From: Aphelocoma coerulescens
Taxonomy: Eukaryota; Chordata; Aves; Passeriformes; Corvidae
DNA length: 64,000 nucleotides
Assembly: GCF_041296385.1 (NCBI RefSeq)
Contig: NC_091015.1
Location: 92,178,004-92,242,003, forward strand
Direction of reading: 5' to 3'
The translations under genes were made by a program, and so were the position numbers. Position 1 is the stretch's first letter. Each line of letters starts with the position of its first letter. The notes under the pieces are model-generated. The model saw only the letters and a list, made by a program, of their open reading frames with translations. It made no database searches and was not told the DNA's origin. Below are positions 28,582 to 41,850 of the stretch, piece after piece.

Positions 28582-31500
28582 GTATGTTCTTTCCAAACAA
28601 TCTATATATACTGTGGGTTTGGGGATTATTTTTTTTTCAGTTCGCAGCAGAATGAGCACAACGAAAACTATTCTCACATTTCTAGAACAATTTCTTTAAT
28701 TTTTTCTCTAGTGTGTCATATTCAGATTTTATGTGACAACTTGCTAGTATATATCAAGGAATTGTTAAATTAATTAAACATCATGCAATGTTTCTTGATC
28801 TCTCTTTCTGTAATCTCTGTAAGAGAAGCAATGGCTTTGTTCTGCTTTAGCACTTCATTCCTAGGCTGGCAGTAGCACTTGCATCTTCCAGATCAAGGAT
28901 CTAAGCAGAGCACCCGCTCCTGATCCTCAGATTACCTATTACAAGTAACTTTGGAGTCATGAAATAACAAGTTATAAAAATTTTAAGATGGTTACAGGAA
29001 TTTACTGGACAGATTAGTAGCTCCAGCAAGAGAACTGGGAGACTCTTGCTTCACAAACAAATATGCAGTTAAGGAAAAGGACAATAATTTGTGTAATTAT
29101 TATTGTCTCTGAATTCTGGTCATATGGTAAGCACACATCTTGGGGGATTGGACATTTCTTATTTTAGGCTTTTGGTGGGTTTCTTTAGCTGAAATTCATC
29201 TAAACACCGCTGAGCTTTTATTTTCATGTTCTGTCTTTGAAAAATAAGCACTTCCTTGATTTTTAACTATTTCAATTATCGTGACAAAATTATTTCTACT
29301 TCTGTACATTAAGAGCATATTTTCTGTTAATTTTTCCTAACTTGTTGATTTGTTATCATTGCAGCATATTTCTTCCCTGCTTTTAATTACAGAATTATAC
29401 AAACAGATACTATGATCATAATGTTTATTGTTTGTATCCAGTGCAATCTTAGGGTTAATGCTTCATTACAGCAGCGCTCTGCAAGTTGTTAAAACAAGGC
29501 AATCACTCCTCTCATATTGGAAGGAGTGTCTCACTGTACTAATGTTCCCAAATCTGCAAATTTCATTTAGGAATGTAAGACTATACATGTAAAATTGAAC
29601 TGACTTAATCTGATGTGGCATTCAAAATACTGGGCAAATCATGGATAGTAAATTTACACAGCCTCAACATTTTAATATTTTATTAAATTCTTAAAGAACA
29701 CATGATAAAAGCAAAGGTAAATTTTTAAAAGGTGGGAACAGTCTGTTGAAAATAATAGCCTAATATATTTATTTATGTAGCCAACTAATAACAGCTATAG
29801 AGTGATGCTCTGATTTATATTATTTGTAGGGTTATTCCGAGAAATTGTACTTCATAATTGCAGTGGTAATTTGCTGTAGCTCAAAAACAGCCCAAACATG
29901 CCAATATGACAGGGGAGTTATGATTATAATTCTTGAACCATTTCAGCTGTGATCTTTGTGTTTTCATTTCTTTGGCTTTCATCACTGAACTTCAAACAAG
30001 CAGTAATAGCGGTCATTACTGCTCTTGTTCTCGAGTACTTTTTAGTAAATAGGGCCTCTCATGGAGCTGATTTTTAGAAATGCTAAACATCAGCAGTGGT
30101 CAAGGATTTAAACTCGTGTTGCAGTCCATCCATTTTTGTGATATTGCACTTCCATGTATTGCAGGATGCCTTAGCTGTTGGTATGCAAAGGAAGCCTCAA
30201 AAGGGGCTTGCTTTATCAGGGTAGTTCCTCAAGCATCCTTCCGCCTCAGCAGAAACGACATGCTATTTATCTTTTCTCTTTCTGATTTTTATTTGTGCAT
30301 CAGGTTCTTGTGGTGACAAACTCTACCTCACAAGCTGGAATTTCCCCCATAAGATAACCTTTTTTAAAGGAGAATTTTCCAACTGTATATATAGTAAAGT
30401 TACATAGCTAGAATTGAGTTGGTTGGGGTTTTTTTAATGCCTTTATAAAGCTTTCTTTTCAGTGGTGCTGTCGTTCCATTCCCAGCTGACATTTTTTTAC
30501 TGAAATGTGCCAGAGAATGATGTATTTAATTCTGCTGCTGCCAAGCAGCCCATAAATCAGTTTTAAGGCACCTGGAAAATATATCAGAAAGCTTGCTAAA
30601 ATTCAGACTCACCTGTACTGAGCTACAAAACAAGCAAAAAGACCTCTTTCTCAAATGGCCAGAAGTTTCATTCCAGACTTCATTGAATTGACCAATCTGT
30701 TTTGTTTTTCACACAGATCTATCAGCTGTGTTGTCATATTGCTAAAGGTTGGTGCAAGGCTTCTCTTATAATTTATCTGAGCCATCCCCGTAGCAACATT
30801 TTCTTCATTTATAGTGAGGTCTTCTTCCTGGGTTTCATTTCAGGCATGCTCCATGTCTTTAAAAGGACCCTCTTTTTTCTCCTTCTTCGTTGCTTTTGCA
30901 ATGTGTCATGTGTCCCTTGGCTGAGACAGAGGACATATTCATCTTTCTCCTTCCCAAAATTAAGCTGTACTCAAAACATGGTAAATCTGGCCTACTTAGT
31001 GCTGGAATAGGTAATGCAGCACCCAGTCTTCCTCCTTGAACACACTGCCCAGGTGCATTCCTGGTTACAGGTTAGACCACATTAATTTTCACTTGACTTC
31101 AGGACCCTTGTCTGCATAAAATAGTACACAGTCTTTGTTGCTTCCCAAGAAGCACCCAAGGGAAAGGTTTCTCAGCCTTTTTTGTCTCCAAGCTGAGGGA
31201 AAGATCCACTACTGATACTGCCTATTTTGTTCTTCCTTGGTTTCAGTGATCTAGGCTGCACAGCACCCCTGTGTCCTTCAGGTACCCCAAAATTTTTCTG
31301 CTTCTATTCATGTGCTTAGCATTTTGGAAGGCATCTTTTCCTTCCTTGAAGCAGGTTCTGTCTCTGCTAAACTTCTCCATTAGCTTCTCTCCCCAGCCCC
31401 ACTAGATGCCACTGAGTTGACCAAAAATGACTTTTATTTGCTTTTGACTGTTCACTTTGGCAGAAGAAAATCACTTTTATCCCACAGGTCCTCTAAAAGC

Positions 31501-33689
31501 TGTGTTGATGACCTCTGTGCAGTTATGTCATCCCCATGTTCTTTCCCTCTTCATCATCTGTCCCTTTCTCTCAGAAAAAAATAGTTAAGGAAGGGAAAGT
31601 AGAATAACAAACCCACCCTTCTGTGTTCCTCAGGGCTATATTGGTGTCTTAGTTTGAGAGTATGACATTTTTCTGTTTCTGCTGGGAATGCAGTTTTTAA
31701 CTTCAGGATTACCTGCAGACCTATTGCTCCTGGCAGTGCCAGTCATGCCAGCGCCTCACACCAGAGCTGTCCCACGGTCTTCCCTACAGTGAGTGCATCT
31801 ACAGACTTTCATTCTCTAAAGCCACATTTTGTTGAAATGGTATCAGAAATTGCTAGCTTAATACAGTTTCTTTTCTTTAATTGGAGGAAACTTGGATCAG
31901 CTGGGTGGGGCAGAGAAGCCCGTCTCCGATAAACAGCATCTTTGCAGGATGAGTTGTTTCCTTGCAGTCTGCCCCAACAACCTTCAGTGGCTTTCTGATT
32001 CAAACACCTTCCACACAGTCCTCTGGACTTTTAGGGAACTTTCTCTGGGTTACCTAAATCTACACAGTAGACTTGTGTCCTACTTTAGATGAACTCTATT
32101 TTCTTCCTTAGGAGTCTCCCAGCCAGCACTGGTGCAGCAGCCTCCCTTCCTGCTATTCCCTCTGCCCACTCTGCATGTGAGAAGGCTTTCCAAATCAGGA
32201 TTCCCCATTCAGTCCTGGGAAACAAGCCAGATTCATCTTTCTTTTATCTGAAAGACAGACAGCATTTTCTTCTCTGCTACTATCCATGACCTCTAACAAG
32301 AGAGATTATGCATTTTACAGTTAATTGAAAACTATGTGACTTGTTATTCTACCTACACAAGCAGGTACAGACTATTCGTCTGAAATTTTTAAATTTTTCT
32401 CTCCAAAATTTGCATTTCCCTTGCTCTTGTGTATGCATAGCACTTACCTTTTATTTTAAATGGCAATTACTGTGGCATTTTAAAGTGCAGTAGGTGATCT
32501 TTCAGAAAAGTTAAGCTGATTTTTCAAACTGTCCTAGATGAGAAATTTGTCACTATTCATGTAAAGCAGAATATGTACAATATAGGATTTGTCCTCTTGA
32601 AGGAAGATTTGGAATTTGTATTAATGCTGTTTAGTGGTAAGTCCACAGAGTGTGGGCTTTGGAGAAAATGCAGAGCTGGAGGTAAAACGTATAAAACTTC
32701 AATGCACAGTTTTGTGCTTCAAGTCTTTCTGTCACTTTCATTTTATCCTGACAGTGGTTTCTAATGCTATTCTGGGTCAGTGTTGATTAAGAGGAATATT
32801 ATACTAGTAATTGAAGAGCACCATTCTTTCTCTTGGCCTCTTGGTCTGCATTTTTGCAGTTAAATAAAAGGGTTTTGGTTTTTTTTAGAGACTGGTAATA
32901 TTTTAATCACTCAGCCTTGGAAAACAAGGGGACAGTTCCAGCTAAAGGTTTTTGTTGACTATGTACTATGTAGAAAACGAGTCCTTACATATCTAAGCCC
33001 TCAAAATATATAGAGAATCCAGGTGTCTATTCAGGGCTCTAGATTCTTTGGAGTTTGATGGGATAAGTTGAAGTGTTGTAAAACTTAAAACATCCTTTTT
33101 GTGGCTATCATTGTAAAAGCTTGATTCAGACAAGTAAAGTTAGTGGTACAATTTCTTCTGCCTTCACAAGGTTTTGAAATAAGTCTTGAAACAGGGCCTG
33201 TAGTAGGGGTCATTTTAAAATAATTGTTCCTGAGTTGGGGGCTACATGTCAGTGCTGAATTATCCTCTCTTCACTATTCATCTGTTGGTAATTCAGTTAT
33301 ATATAGAGAAGTCAACAATAGCATATTAATTAAATTATTACTTAATGGGTGCCGGAAACTGCTTACTCTTGCTAGGTGTCTAAAAGTTCATTGTCTAAGA
33401 TAAGATACCTGTAGTAGACTCCATTATAGGTGATTGAGAGACTGACAGCAAACAATTTATTTTATCTAAAATATGATAAAATGGGAGTTTACCCTGTATT
33501 ACCATATCACCGTTGTTTAGTGATGAAAAAAATCTAGGCAGTGTGTAAATTGACAGTGTACATCTTGTGATCTCATAAGCAATGTGGGTCTGTTTGGGTG
33601 CCTGGTGTTTATTTCAAAGTTTTATTGCTAAACTTGAGACAGTTTGACTGAAAGATGTATCAGGAGTTCACAACTCTAATGAATTGTTA

Positions 33690-33760
33690 GATTTGCAGAA
33701 TAATTCATGTTGGAAGTAACCTCACAAGGTCACCTTGCCCGGTTTTGCACTCAAAGAGAG
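33690..33760 (-). mobile_element. Possible old CR1 3' tail
   Basis: The + strand text 'cagaataattcatgttggaa' followed by 'gtaacctcacaaggtcacc' resembles the antisense CR1 3' end (AGAAT...GTTGGAAG..ACCTC..AGGTCA). It is short and diverged, so the call is tentative. Confidence 0.45.
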
Positions 33761-36700
33761 GTCGGGTACGTTATTTCAAAGTGTGATATCTATGCTTGGA
33801 AAGATTGCTTTTCACCTGTGAGGCTGAAAATGCATCAGAATCAAGTATTTACATTCTCACAGCAGAACATGGCTCTTCTGGTGTATAAACAGCTACATGG
33901 GGTCCTCCTGTCTTGAATATGGTTGCATTTTGTTTCAGGATTAGTAATAAATCCAAGTGAAAAGAGTTCCCAGTTTTGTAGTTACAAGAACAGTAGCTAA
34001 GTCCTAGTATCAATGTACATTGATAGGGAATGTGGGGAGATGTGCTGGGAGATGACTAAATTAAATATGCAGCCTTCATCCCACTTAAGAGTGCCCACAT
34101 GAAGCTTTCTCTTATTTTTGGATGTGAGCATTTCTGAGTTTCTCACACATGCATCTGCTGACAGTGAGAGACACTGAATTTTTTTACTGAATTTCTAATT
34201 GACTTATAAAGTTTCTTAGTCACTGGAATGTTAAATTGACATAAATTCGCAATGCAGAAGATGCCAGAAAGCACTCATCAGGCATTTGTTCAGAAGAAGG
34301 TGAAGACATAATGTATCCTGCAATTTGTTTAATTTGTGTCAGTTTTTATTGCTCTTCATTTTTTGTGTTTGATAGTTGAGCTGTGCAAAACAATAAACAG
34401 ATACCTGAATGAGAACAGGCTGTCATCAAGAGGTTGAGGAAGTTGATTTACAAAATTGAACATATTGTTATGCACTAATAACTTGTGCTCCTTACTCTGT
34501 ATCAATGAAGAGGAAGATGTTAGTAAAGTTAGTAAAAGAATAATTAAACGTTGATATTTTGTACCACCTGAATGGCAACATCTGGACTCCCTGGTTTGTA
34601 GTGTTGTATAAATATGTTAGCTGAGAATTTAACCTGATAAATATTTAAATGTCAAGTATTTTTTCCATTGCAGTGTAAAAGCCTTGTGTCAAGGAGATGT
34701 TGACTTTTCATGTGCCTTAAGCCACTTGTGCAATGCTTTTTGCTCTCTGTTTCCTGAAATACATTTCTGACAAGCAGACCTGGTCGTTACAGAGGTTAGA
34801 AAAGGTTTTCAACCTTAGTCATTTCTTATTAAATAACATTCTCACATGGAGAGATTTAGGAGGAAAACCAGCATTGGTAAAACTGAATTCTTAGTTTTAG
34901 TACCAAAGTAAAGATCAAGCACTTTCAAAACTAGATAAACTCTTCTACATCTGAACTTCTCTATTGCCTATGTACACCTGTCTGGATTTGGAGGGATTTT
35001 TCTCTTCCATGAACCATGTGAAACAAATGGTGTTTCAAGTAGTCAGCTGGGCTTCTGGACAGTAGAGAGAAACCAGCATCTCTAGGTGTTCATCCCACTT
35101 ATCTCTATCACCTGAAGCATTTGATCGTACAGTGTAGCAGGTCATGTGTGAGAACCTAGAGAAGTAGCCAGAGACTCAATGGCCAACTTTGGTGTGACTG
35201 AAGGTAGGAAAGCAGCATCCCATCAGATGTTGTTCTGGTAATACAAACTAAGTATTATCCTGCTCCCCTTTAATTAGGTCAGTAGATTTTGCAAGGGCAA
35301 TTAGTGAAAAAGCACTACAATTTTTCATTGTCACCCGAAACAGCAGAAATAACCGCATGCAGGCTCGAATCTAGGATAATGAGGGATACTACTTTCACAG
35401 ATCTGTTTTTCCTTGTAATGCCAAGTCAAAGAAACATTTCATCTCTGTCATAGTAAGATCAAGATGATCTTGATCTTGATAGTAAGATCAAATTCTGACC
35501 ACAACCCAGACATAGGTCAGCTGTTCCTTCTAGTAGAATAAACTGTGTGGAAATGCCTCTAAAGTTTCTGTTTTAACTGCTGGTATTGAGAGAATCATCT
35601 TCAGTTTTGCACCATGACAGTTTCTCTAGATATTGATGGTAATTTTAAATGATGACATATAATGCTTTATGGTTTACAAACCTTAAACTCTTTATTGTAG
35701 TTTTTATCAGTTTGCATTCACATTCAGTATTACTTAAGATTAAATACTGAGTGCAAGTCATAAAAGTTGCAAAATCTGGTAGAGGTGGCTCAGGAAAGCC
35801 TAGATTCATTGTGACTGCCCAAAACACCACCACCACCAAAAAACAGCCAAAGGATGTGCCTTTGCACTTCACTGATGTGCATTTCATGCATAAGAAAGTG
35901 CCCTGACCTGCACCTTACATTTTGTTTGAGATAAACAATTTCTGTTTGATTCTGTTCTCCTGCACAAGGTAGCAAGCTATTAAATGTAACTGTATCTGCT
36001 TTTCTCACTCAGAAGATTGACATTTCAAACAATTTAGGATTAATTTTCATCTCTGTTTCTCAGTGTGTTCATGCTCTCTGAGAAGTGCCACTTACCTTTT
36101 GAAAATTTGGAGTTCTGATCTAAAAAGTGTGTATAATTTAGTCACATATTCCATAAAATATACAAAGGTAGAAATGCAAATTTCAGAAACTGCCAAAGTA
36201 ATTTTTAAAGCACTTTTAAATCCATGAGAATGGAAAAGCAGTTTTGAAAATCCAAGTTTTGTGACCACCTTACAGTAACATAAGTGTATCAAAGCATGTT
36301 TCCAGCCTGTTCTGTATCAACTTCAATTGATGAAACAGCAAGCTAGTTTTATTTTTTATTCTCTGTAAGATTCAAAATAGTGTTTTCCCCTGAAATACAT
36401 ATCACCTTAAGTGATTTTCAAGTGATAGAAGTGACATATATGGCATTTTTTACTAAAAGCACTTTCCTTTGAAGAAACTCAAATTCCCATTCATGACACA
36501 TGTCAATGCAAGAGAGTAGAACATGGCAGGTGAATTAGCATTTGATAAAGGAAGGTAATGTCATTTTCTTCTCGTGTGTGAAGACCCTGAGAATGAGTCG
36601 GGGGCACTGTAATTTCAAAAGATGTTAAAGGTGGATCTGAGAAATGGAAAAATTTAAACCAGTAAGAAAACAAAGGATGAATGTGTTTTGATTACATTTA

Positions 36701-37078
36701 AACTACCTATAGATTGTTTTCAGTCACGTTAATGTAATTTTCTCTGTGTATCTACATCCTTGCACTGTCTAAATTAGTGCAGTTGTTCCTGCAAAATCTC
36801 ATTCAGTCCTAGTTCCCGAGTTAGATGTTGACAGGTGAAGTGGGCAGTACACAATGTCCCTCTCACCTTGTGTGGCTTTTGAGGGATACTTCCACTTCTA
36901 TTTTAGTGTCCCCAAAGTTGTTTTCTTCCTATTTCAGAGTGCTCAAAAAGGAAGAATGTTAAGGACAAAACCCAAAGACCATTCACAAAGGTGACACTGG
37001 TACCAAATTCTGATTGCAGGGAGCTAAAATATTTCTGTGTCTTTGCACAGGAGGAGTAATTGTAGGCTAAAACAGAAG

Positions 37079-37724
37079 TGTTCCAGTTTGGCCAAATTTA
37101 GAAATATATCCTCTGAGAGAAGGCACAACCCCCCCTCCCCCACCAGGTTCGGGAAAAAAGTAAATTTTCCTCGAAGGAAAGTGAAGGAGATAAAACTATT
37201 TATTTACCAAACACACGGGAAAAGGAAAATAAGGCTAAATAATAAAATGTCTCACTGTGGAGGAAAAACCTGGGAAAGTGTTAAGAGTCCTCCCTTTGGT
37301 CTCCTCGGCGCTGGGGCTTGGCCCAGGGCCAGGCCCTCTGTGCCCGGTGGAAAGTCCTCCCAATGTGCTCTGAGGTTGAAAAAAACAGTCCAGTATAAAA
37401 GGGAGAAAATCCGGAATTCCAGAGAAGGAAAAACAAAGTCCAACTCTCAGTCTCTCTCTCCGGAGAACAAGAAGCTGAAACAACTGGCCAAAAGCTGACT
37501 GGAAAGCAGCAAGCCGGGTGCTTCCTCGCTCTCCTCCCGCAGCTGAAAAAAACCCTGCTATCTCTGTGTGACCTTGAACAAGCTGCAAACTGCCCTGAAA
37601 AAGTTTTGCTCAGTTTTTTCCTTCCCCCTCTCAGGCTCAGTTTAGAGGCATAGAAAGACACAGAAATTAATTTCTGGGCATAGGCAGCGATATGGGATAC
37701 ACATCATAAGGTCACCCCAAGACA
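37079..37724. mobile_element. Solo LTR with perfect 5-bp target duplication
   Basis: A 646-bp unit that begins TGTTCCAGTTTGGCC and ends ...AAGACA, flanked on both sides by AGAAG (37074-37078 and 37725-37729). The TG...CA ends plus the exact 5-bp duplication are the signature of retroviral-type integration, and a 5-bp duplication fits ERVL-like or some ERV1-like elements. It is more GC-rich than its surroundings. Orientation is unresolved: the + strand has TATAAAA at 37394, while the - strand has AATAAA at 37204-37199 where a polyadenylation signal would be expected. A 153-codon open frame at 37037-37498 begins outside the element and is not a known retroviral gene. No internal region is present. 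Confidence 0.85.
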
Positions 37725-37921
37725 AGAAGTAAAATAGCTGTGTATGCAACACAGATAGACATCATCTATTAGATTAGAAAATGCACTATAGAATTTCTTA
37801 TTTTCACTGGATAAGTGTGACAGTCTTGTTTTAGAAATGGTATTCCTTAATGTAGTGCTCCCACTAAAGTGAAAAACCACAAGCTGCTTTGCTGTCCCCA
37901 TCCCCTTCAGTAAGAGACAAA

Positions 37922-38395
37922 TGGCAGACATACCAAGTTGAGATAAGAACAATTTACTGGAAACTGCAATGAGATAAGAAGACGGACAGTAACAGCAACA
38001 AAGTTGATAACAAAAAGATACAAAATTGATACAAAAAGAAGATGTCTCACAGGCAAAAATTGCTCTTCGAGCAGGACAGCGTACAAAACAGTGGACAGAT
38101 TGTCCATGCCCACGCTTTTTCCCTCAAGCCTGAGACAGTGAAAAACAATGGCAAACAAACCCTCTGGTCAGGACCAGTGTTACCCCACCACTCTGTTCAC
38201 TGCTTGTTCCCCAGGAGAAGGAGTGCCCCTCCTTCTGGGGAAGCAAGAGAGTCCCTTTCCCCCACCACCCAGACATGACATATGATAGTATCTAATAGCA
38301 CCATATCTTGGCCACACCCACTTCTTTATCTGTGATGATAGCCCCATCACAGCTACTGCAAAAAATTAGCTCTGTCTTTGGCTGAAACTAGGACA
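37922..38395 (-). mobile_element. Solo LTR with perfect 5-bp target duplication, second copy type
   Basis: A 474-bp unit, TG...CA, flanked by ACAAA at 37917-37921 and 38396-38400. On the - strand it begins TGTCCTAGTTTCAGCCAAAG and ends CTTGGTATGTCTGCCA. Its start resembles the LTR at 13108-13653 (TGTGCTGGTTTTGGCTGGGG), and both contain a related AT-rich block near the far end, so I infer they belong to related avian ERV families. No internal region or coding sequence remains. It lies only 197 bp from the LTR ending at 37724 but has a different sequence and its own target duplication, so the two are independent insertions. Confidence 0.82.
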
Positions 38396-38967
38396 ACAAA
38401 GGTAGAAGATAGCAGAAAGTTAGTGTTCAAAGAACACAAGATCAGGAAGGATTGTGGATGTCTGGGTTCTTACAACTGGCATTTTAACTAAATCTCAATG
38501 CAGTTCAATTGAATTTAGTTTTTCTTTCTATTCCTGACCGTTAGGTGCTTACACAATATTCCTGGTTCTTAGCACTTGCCCAGTATGCACAGAAGGTGAT
38601 AGTACTTCTTTGTTGGGTTGTATGCACTCTGTGCAAAATACATGAGTACTAGTGTTAGTTTAGTTTAGTTTAGCCTTGACAGGTACAAAAAAGGTAGTCA
38701 GTCACACACTGGTTGGTTTCTGCATGCCATCTTCAGAGGCTTCTGTTTTCTTACAGTATAATTAGTCTTCATGAAGTACTTTCATGTAGGATTTCTTTGC
38801 TTGTAAGAACCAAGTCATACCCTGGTTGTTTCCATCATTTATTATGGGTTTTAGTGTTAAAGGCCCTTCTTTCAGGTAACACTAGTAAAACTTCAAATAT
38901 TCTCTTAATTACAGAAAGCAGAATAATCATCTTTTGCTGCAGCCTTTGCAAATGAATGCTGATTAAT

Positions 38968-39013
38968 ATTGTACCTTTATGTGCATGTATATTGTATCTT
39001 TATGTGCATGTAG
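38968..39013. repeat. Short tandem repeat, 2 x 23 bp
   Basis: ATTGTACCTTTATGTGCATG and its near copy ATTGTATCTTTATGTGCATG occur back to back with a single C/T difference in the shown part. Small local duplication. Confidence 0.8.
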
Positions 39014-40289
39014 TACCTCTCAAAAGGCACTATTTGGGACTGGCTGGGAAGTACTGTCACTGTGTCTTAGGTTTCTGGTCATTTATGGGTTCTTATTTTT
39101 GTTATTGGTTAAATAAGTCTCAGAAAAAATCCAATTCCACCCCTACTTAACAAGCAGTATTTTAAAAAATCAAAATCTGCTGTTTCATGCTTATAACTGA
39201 TGGGATTGAACAGCAGCAGTTTTGTAATACACAGTTACAAAATATTAAAAGGGTAACAAATTCTCATCATCTGAGATAAGTGAGGGAATAATCAATTTGC
39301 TGAGGGGCCTTATTATCATAATTCCATGAGGTAAGACTGTGATTCTGCTACTTTAATATCTCGATGGGCTCAATTAAACAAAACTAAAGAAATGTAGTTT
39401 TCCTCCCAAGGAAAGCCTAGAGAACCCTTAGAATCAGCTTCAAAGCCCCATTGATCTCTCCATGGCATCTCTATAAAATTACTTGAAATCTGGTATTACT
39501 GATACAATCTTCAGTGTTATTATGTTTTTCATTTTCCTTTTGCTTCCTCTTGTGGCTGTGTTATGCAAGAGGTTGTGTGAACATGAAAAAGATTCAATGA
39601 CTACCCCCTAGAGTTAGCAATTTTATATATGTGTAATGTATGATAGTTTATAATGATAGATTGGACTTCAGGAATTGGCCTAAGAAAGCATTAATATGCA
39701 TTAGTGCTTAAATTCATGCTTTTTGTATAGATATGTAATATGAGTAGTGCAATTTGAAAAATCACATTAAGACAAAAGAAAACAGCATGTTGTTAGCACT
39801 TAAAATTGAAGGCCTTTATGTTTCGAAAAAATGAACTAGATAATTGAATATTTTAGATCTGATTGCTCCTATATTCCAGAATGAAGATTTAAGCAAACAT
39901 AATCAGAGAAACACCCTTAAAGACACAGTTTTGAGAATTTTTAGTAGATTGTCGAGCTCTACCTTACAAAAATAAATGGAAATAAAGCCTACCTGGTGCT
40001 GGTGGTTTATAAACCTTGGTCAACGTGCAGGAAAGTAATCAACAATGAAATTCAAAGTTGCTTGTCTTTGTGGTGTCAGCTGTTAAGTAGTTGCTAACAG
40101 TCTGGGATACTATGAAATTCCTTTGCTCGCTAGATGATATTGTGCCAGTTTACATCCTTTTAGTCCATATAAGCCTAGAAAATTAAGTTAACTATGTAAC
40201 TTAAGAAAATATGCTTAAAAAATAAAGTAACTTTTTCAGGTTGTAGGGAAGGCTTCAGTCTGCAAGTACAATAAAGACAAAATTTGGTA

Positions 40290-41262
40290 TTACTGGATCT
40301 GTTTGGCTTGGAAGGGGCCTCCAGAGGTCAAGCTGGTCCAGTAACAGAAGGTTGCATACAACTTTGTCCAGCTGATGGGATGGAGATTGCTCAACCTCCC
40401 CGGCCAACCTGTTCTGTTGTTTGACCATCACCATAGCAAAATTAGTCTTCCTTTTATCAGCTGGAATTTCCTGTGTTCCAGCCTGTCTTTTGCTTCTTTT
40501 TCTTAGACTGTGGAACTCTTAAGACAATCCTGACCCCATCTTCTCCACACCATTCCATTAAGTAGTTGTAAACAACAGCAAGATCTCTCTATAAACCTTC
40601 CTTTAAGTCCTAGACAATGCAATTCTTGTTCTAGCCCCCAGCTGTCTTTGTGGAGCTCCCCTGAACATGTTCCAGTATTTTGCCTTTTTGTACTGGGCAG
40701 AAAAAAACTGCATGTGACACTCTAGATGTAGTCTAGGTGTAGAATTGCTTGAGTGAGAGGAAGAATCACATCTGTGTTGGGTTGTCTAGTCTAATACAGC
40801 CCAGCATGTCATTGGCCTTCTGCGCTGCAAGGGCACATGCTGGACTCATGCTCAGCTTGCCTACCAGCACTTCTAGGTTTTAGAGTTTTCTTTAAAAATT
40901 TGCTTTCTAACCAGCTGACACCCATCTATGTGCTGGTACAGGGGATTATTTAATCTTGAGTGCATTTGACTGTGTTGGACTTTGAGTTTCCTGTTCAGCT
41001 GTCCATCTGAATAGCAGTCCTGCCCTCCAGTATATTGACTACTCCTCCCAGCATCACATTGTCCACAGTCTTTCCTTCTGTCCTATCATTCAGGCTGTTA
41101 ATGAAGCTGTGAAACAGTCTTGCCCCCAGTACCACCACCTGTGGGACACCTCTAGTAACCATCTGCCAGTTGGATTTCATACTGGCAATGAAGTTCTTTT
41201 GTCCAGACAGTTTTCTGCCCACCATATCATCTACTTATCTGGTCAAAATCTCAGTAAGGACA
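40290..41262 (-). mobile_element. CR1 LINE fragment with decayed reverse transcriptase
   Basis: On the - strand, 41225-40995 encodes a run resembling the CR1 reverse transcriptase: a GVPQVVVLGARLFHSFINSL segment (the family has a PQGSVLGP-like motif there), then LGGVVNILEGRTAIQMD. Between them the family's FADD catalytic motif should appear, but here the text is KTVDNVMLGG, so the catalytic aspartates are lost. The rest down to 40290 gives the RT C-terminus in broken frames and a 3' end close to 'cttggaaggggcctccagag' on the + strand. An inactive, diverged copy. Confidence 0.85.
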
Positions 41263-41628
41263 CTGTATGCAGTAAGGGTAAACTGGCACATTTGTTTTTT
41301 CAAGCAGTGTAAACTCTGTAATTCCTAAATTAGAAGTGGGTGAACACAATTTAAATGTCTTTAACCTCAGTGACATCATTGCAGATACTTAAGTTATCTC
41401 AGGACAAGGTTCACCAAATTTTTAACTACAGTTTCAGTGTTACAGTGTATAAGCTTCAGGGTCAAATCATCTTATTGTGGAATCAGGGCCATAATAGGAT
41501 AATTGTAACTAAATTTGCTTAAACACAGAAGTTGGCTTTATTTACCAGAGGGAATTGTAATAGTAGCTCAGTTGGCTGCATTTTTAGTAAGGCACTGTAC
41601 TTCCAGATTTTAAAGGGAAATACTGGGG

Positions 41629-41850
41629 AATGTCATAGAATCCTGAGTTATAAGAGACCTCAAGGACCATCAAATTCCAGCTCCTGGCCCTGCACAGGAC
41701 CATCCCTGTGCAGAGATGGTCACACACTGTGGCTTAGAGCATTGTCCAAACAGTTCTTGAACTCTGTCAGGCTGGTGCTGTGACCTCTTCCCTGGGGAGC
41801 TGTTCCAGTGCTCAACCACCCTCTGGGTGAAGAACCTTTTTCTAACATTT
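41629..41850 (-). mobile_element. CR1 LINE 3' end fragment
   Basis: The + strand text starts 'tgtcatagaatcctgagtta' and runs through 'gagacctcaaggaccatcaa' to 'gttccagtgctcaaccacc' and 'tgggtgaagaacctttttct', the standard antisense CR1 3' end. 5'-truncated. It follows the copy ending near 41262 in the same orientation but carries its own 3' tail, so it is a separate insertion. Confidence 0.88.

Noticed and set aside
31645..31700. TGTCTTAGTTTGAGAG as the start of another LTR
   Set aside because: Only the first 16 bases resemble an avian LTR start. The following sequence, a matching CA end and a target duplication were not found.
37037..37498. 153-codon + strand open frame
   Set aside because: It starts outside and runs into the solo LTR at 37079-37724. 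The composition is basic and low-complexity, with no known domain.
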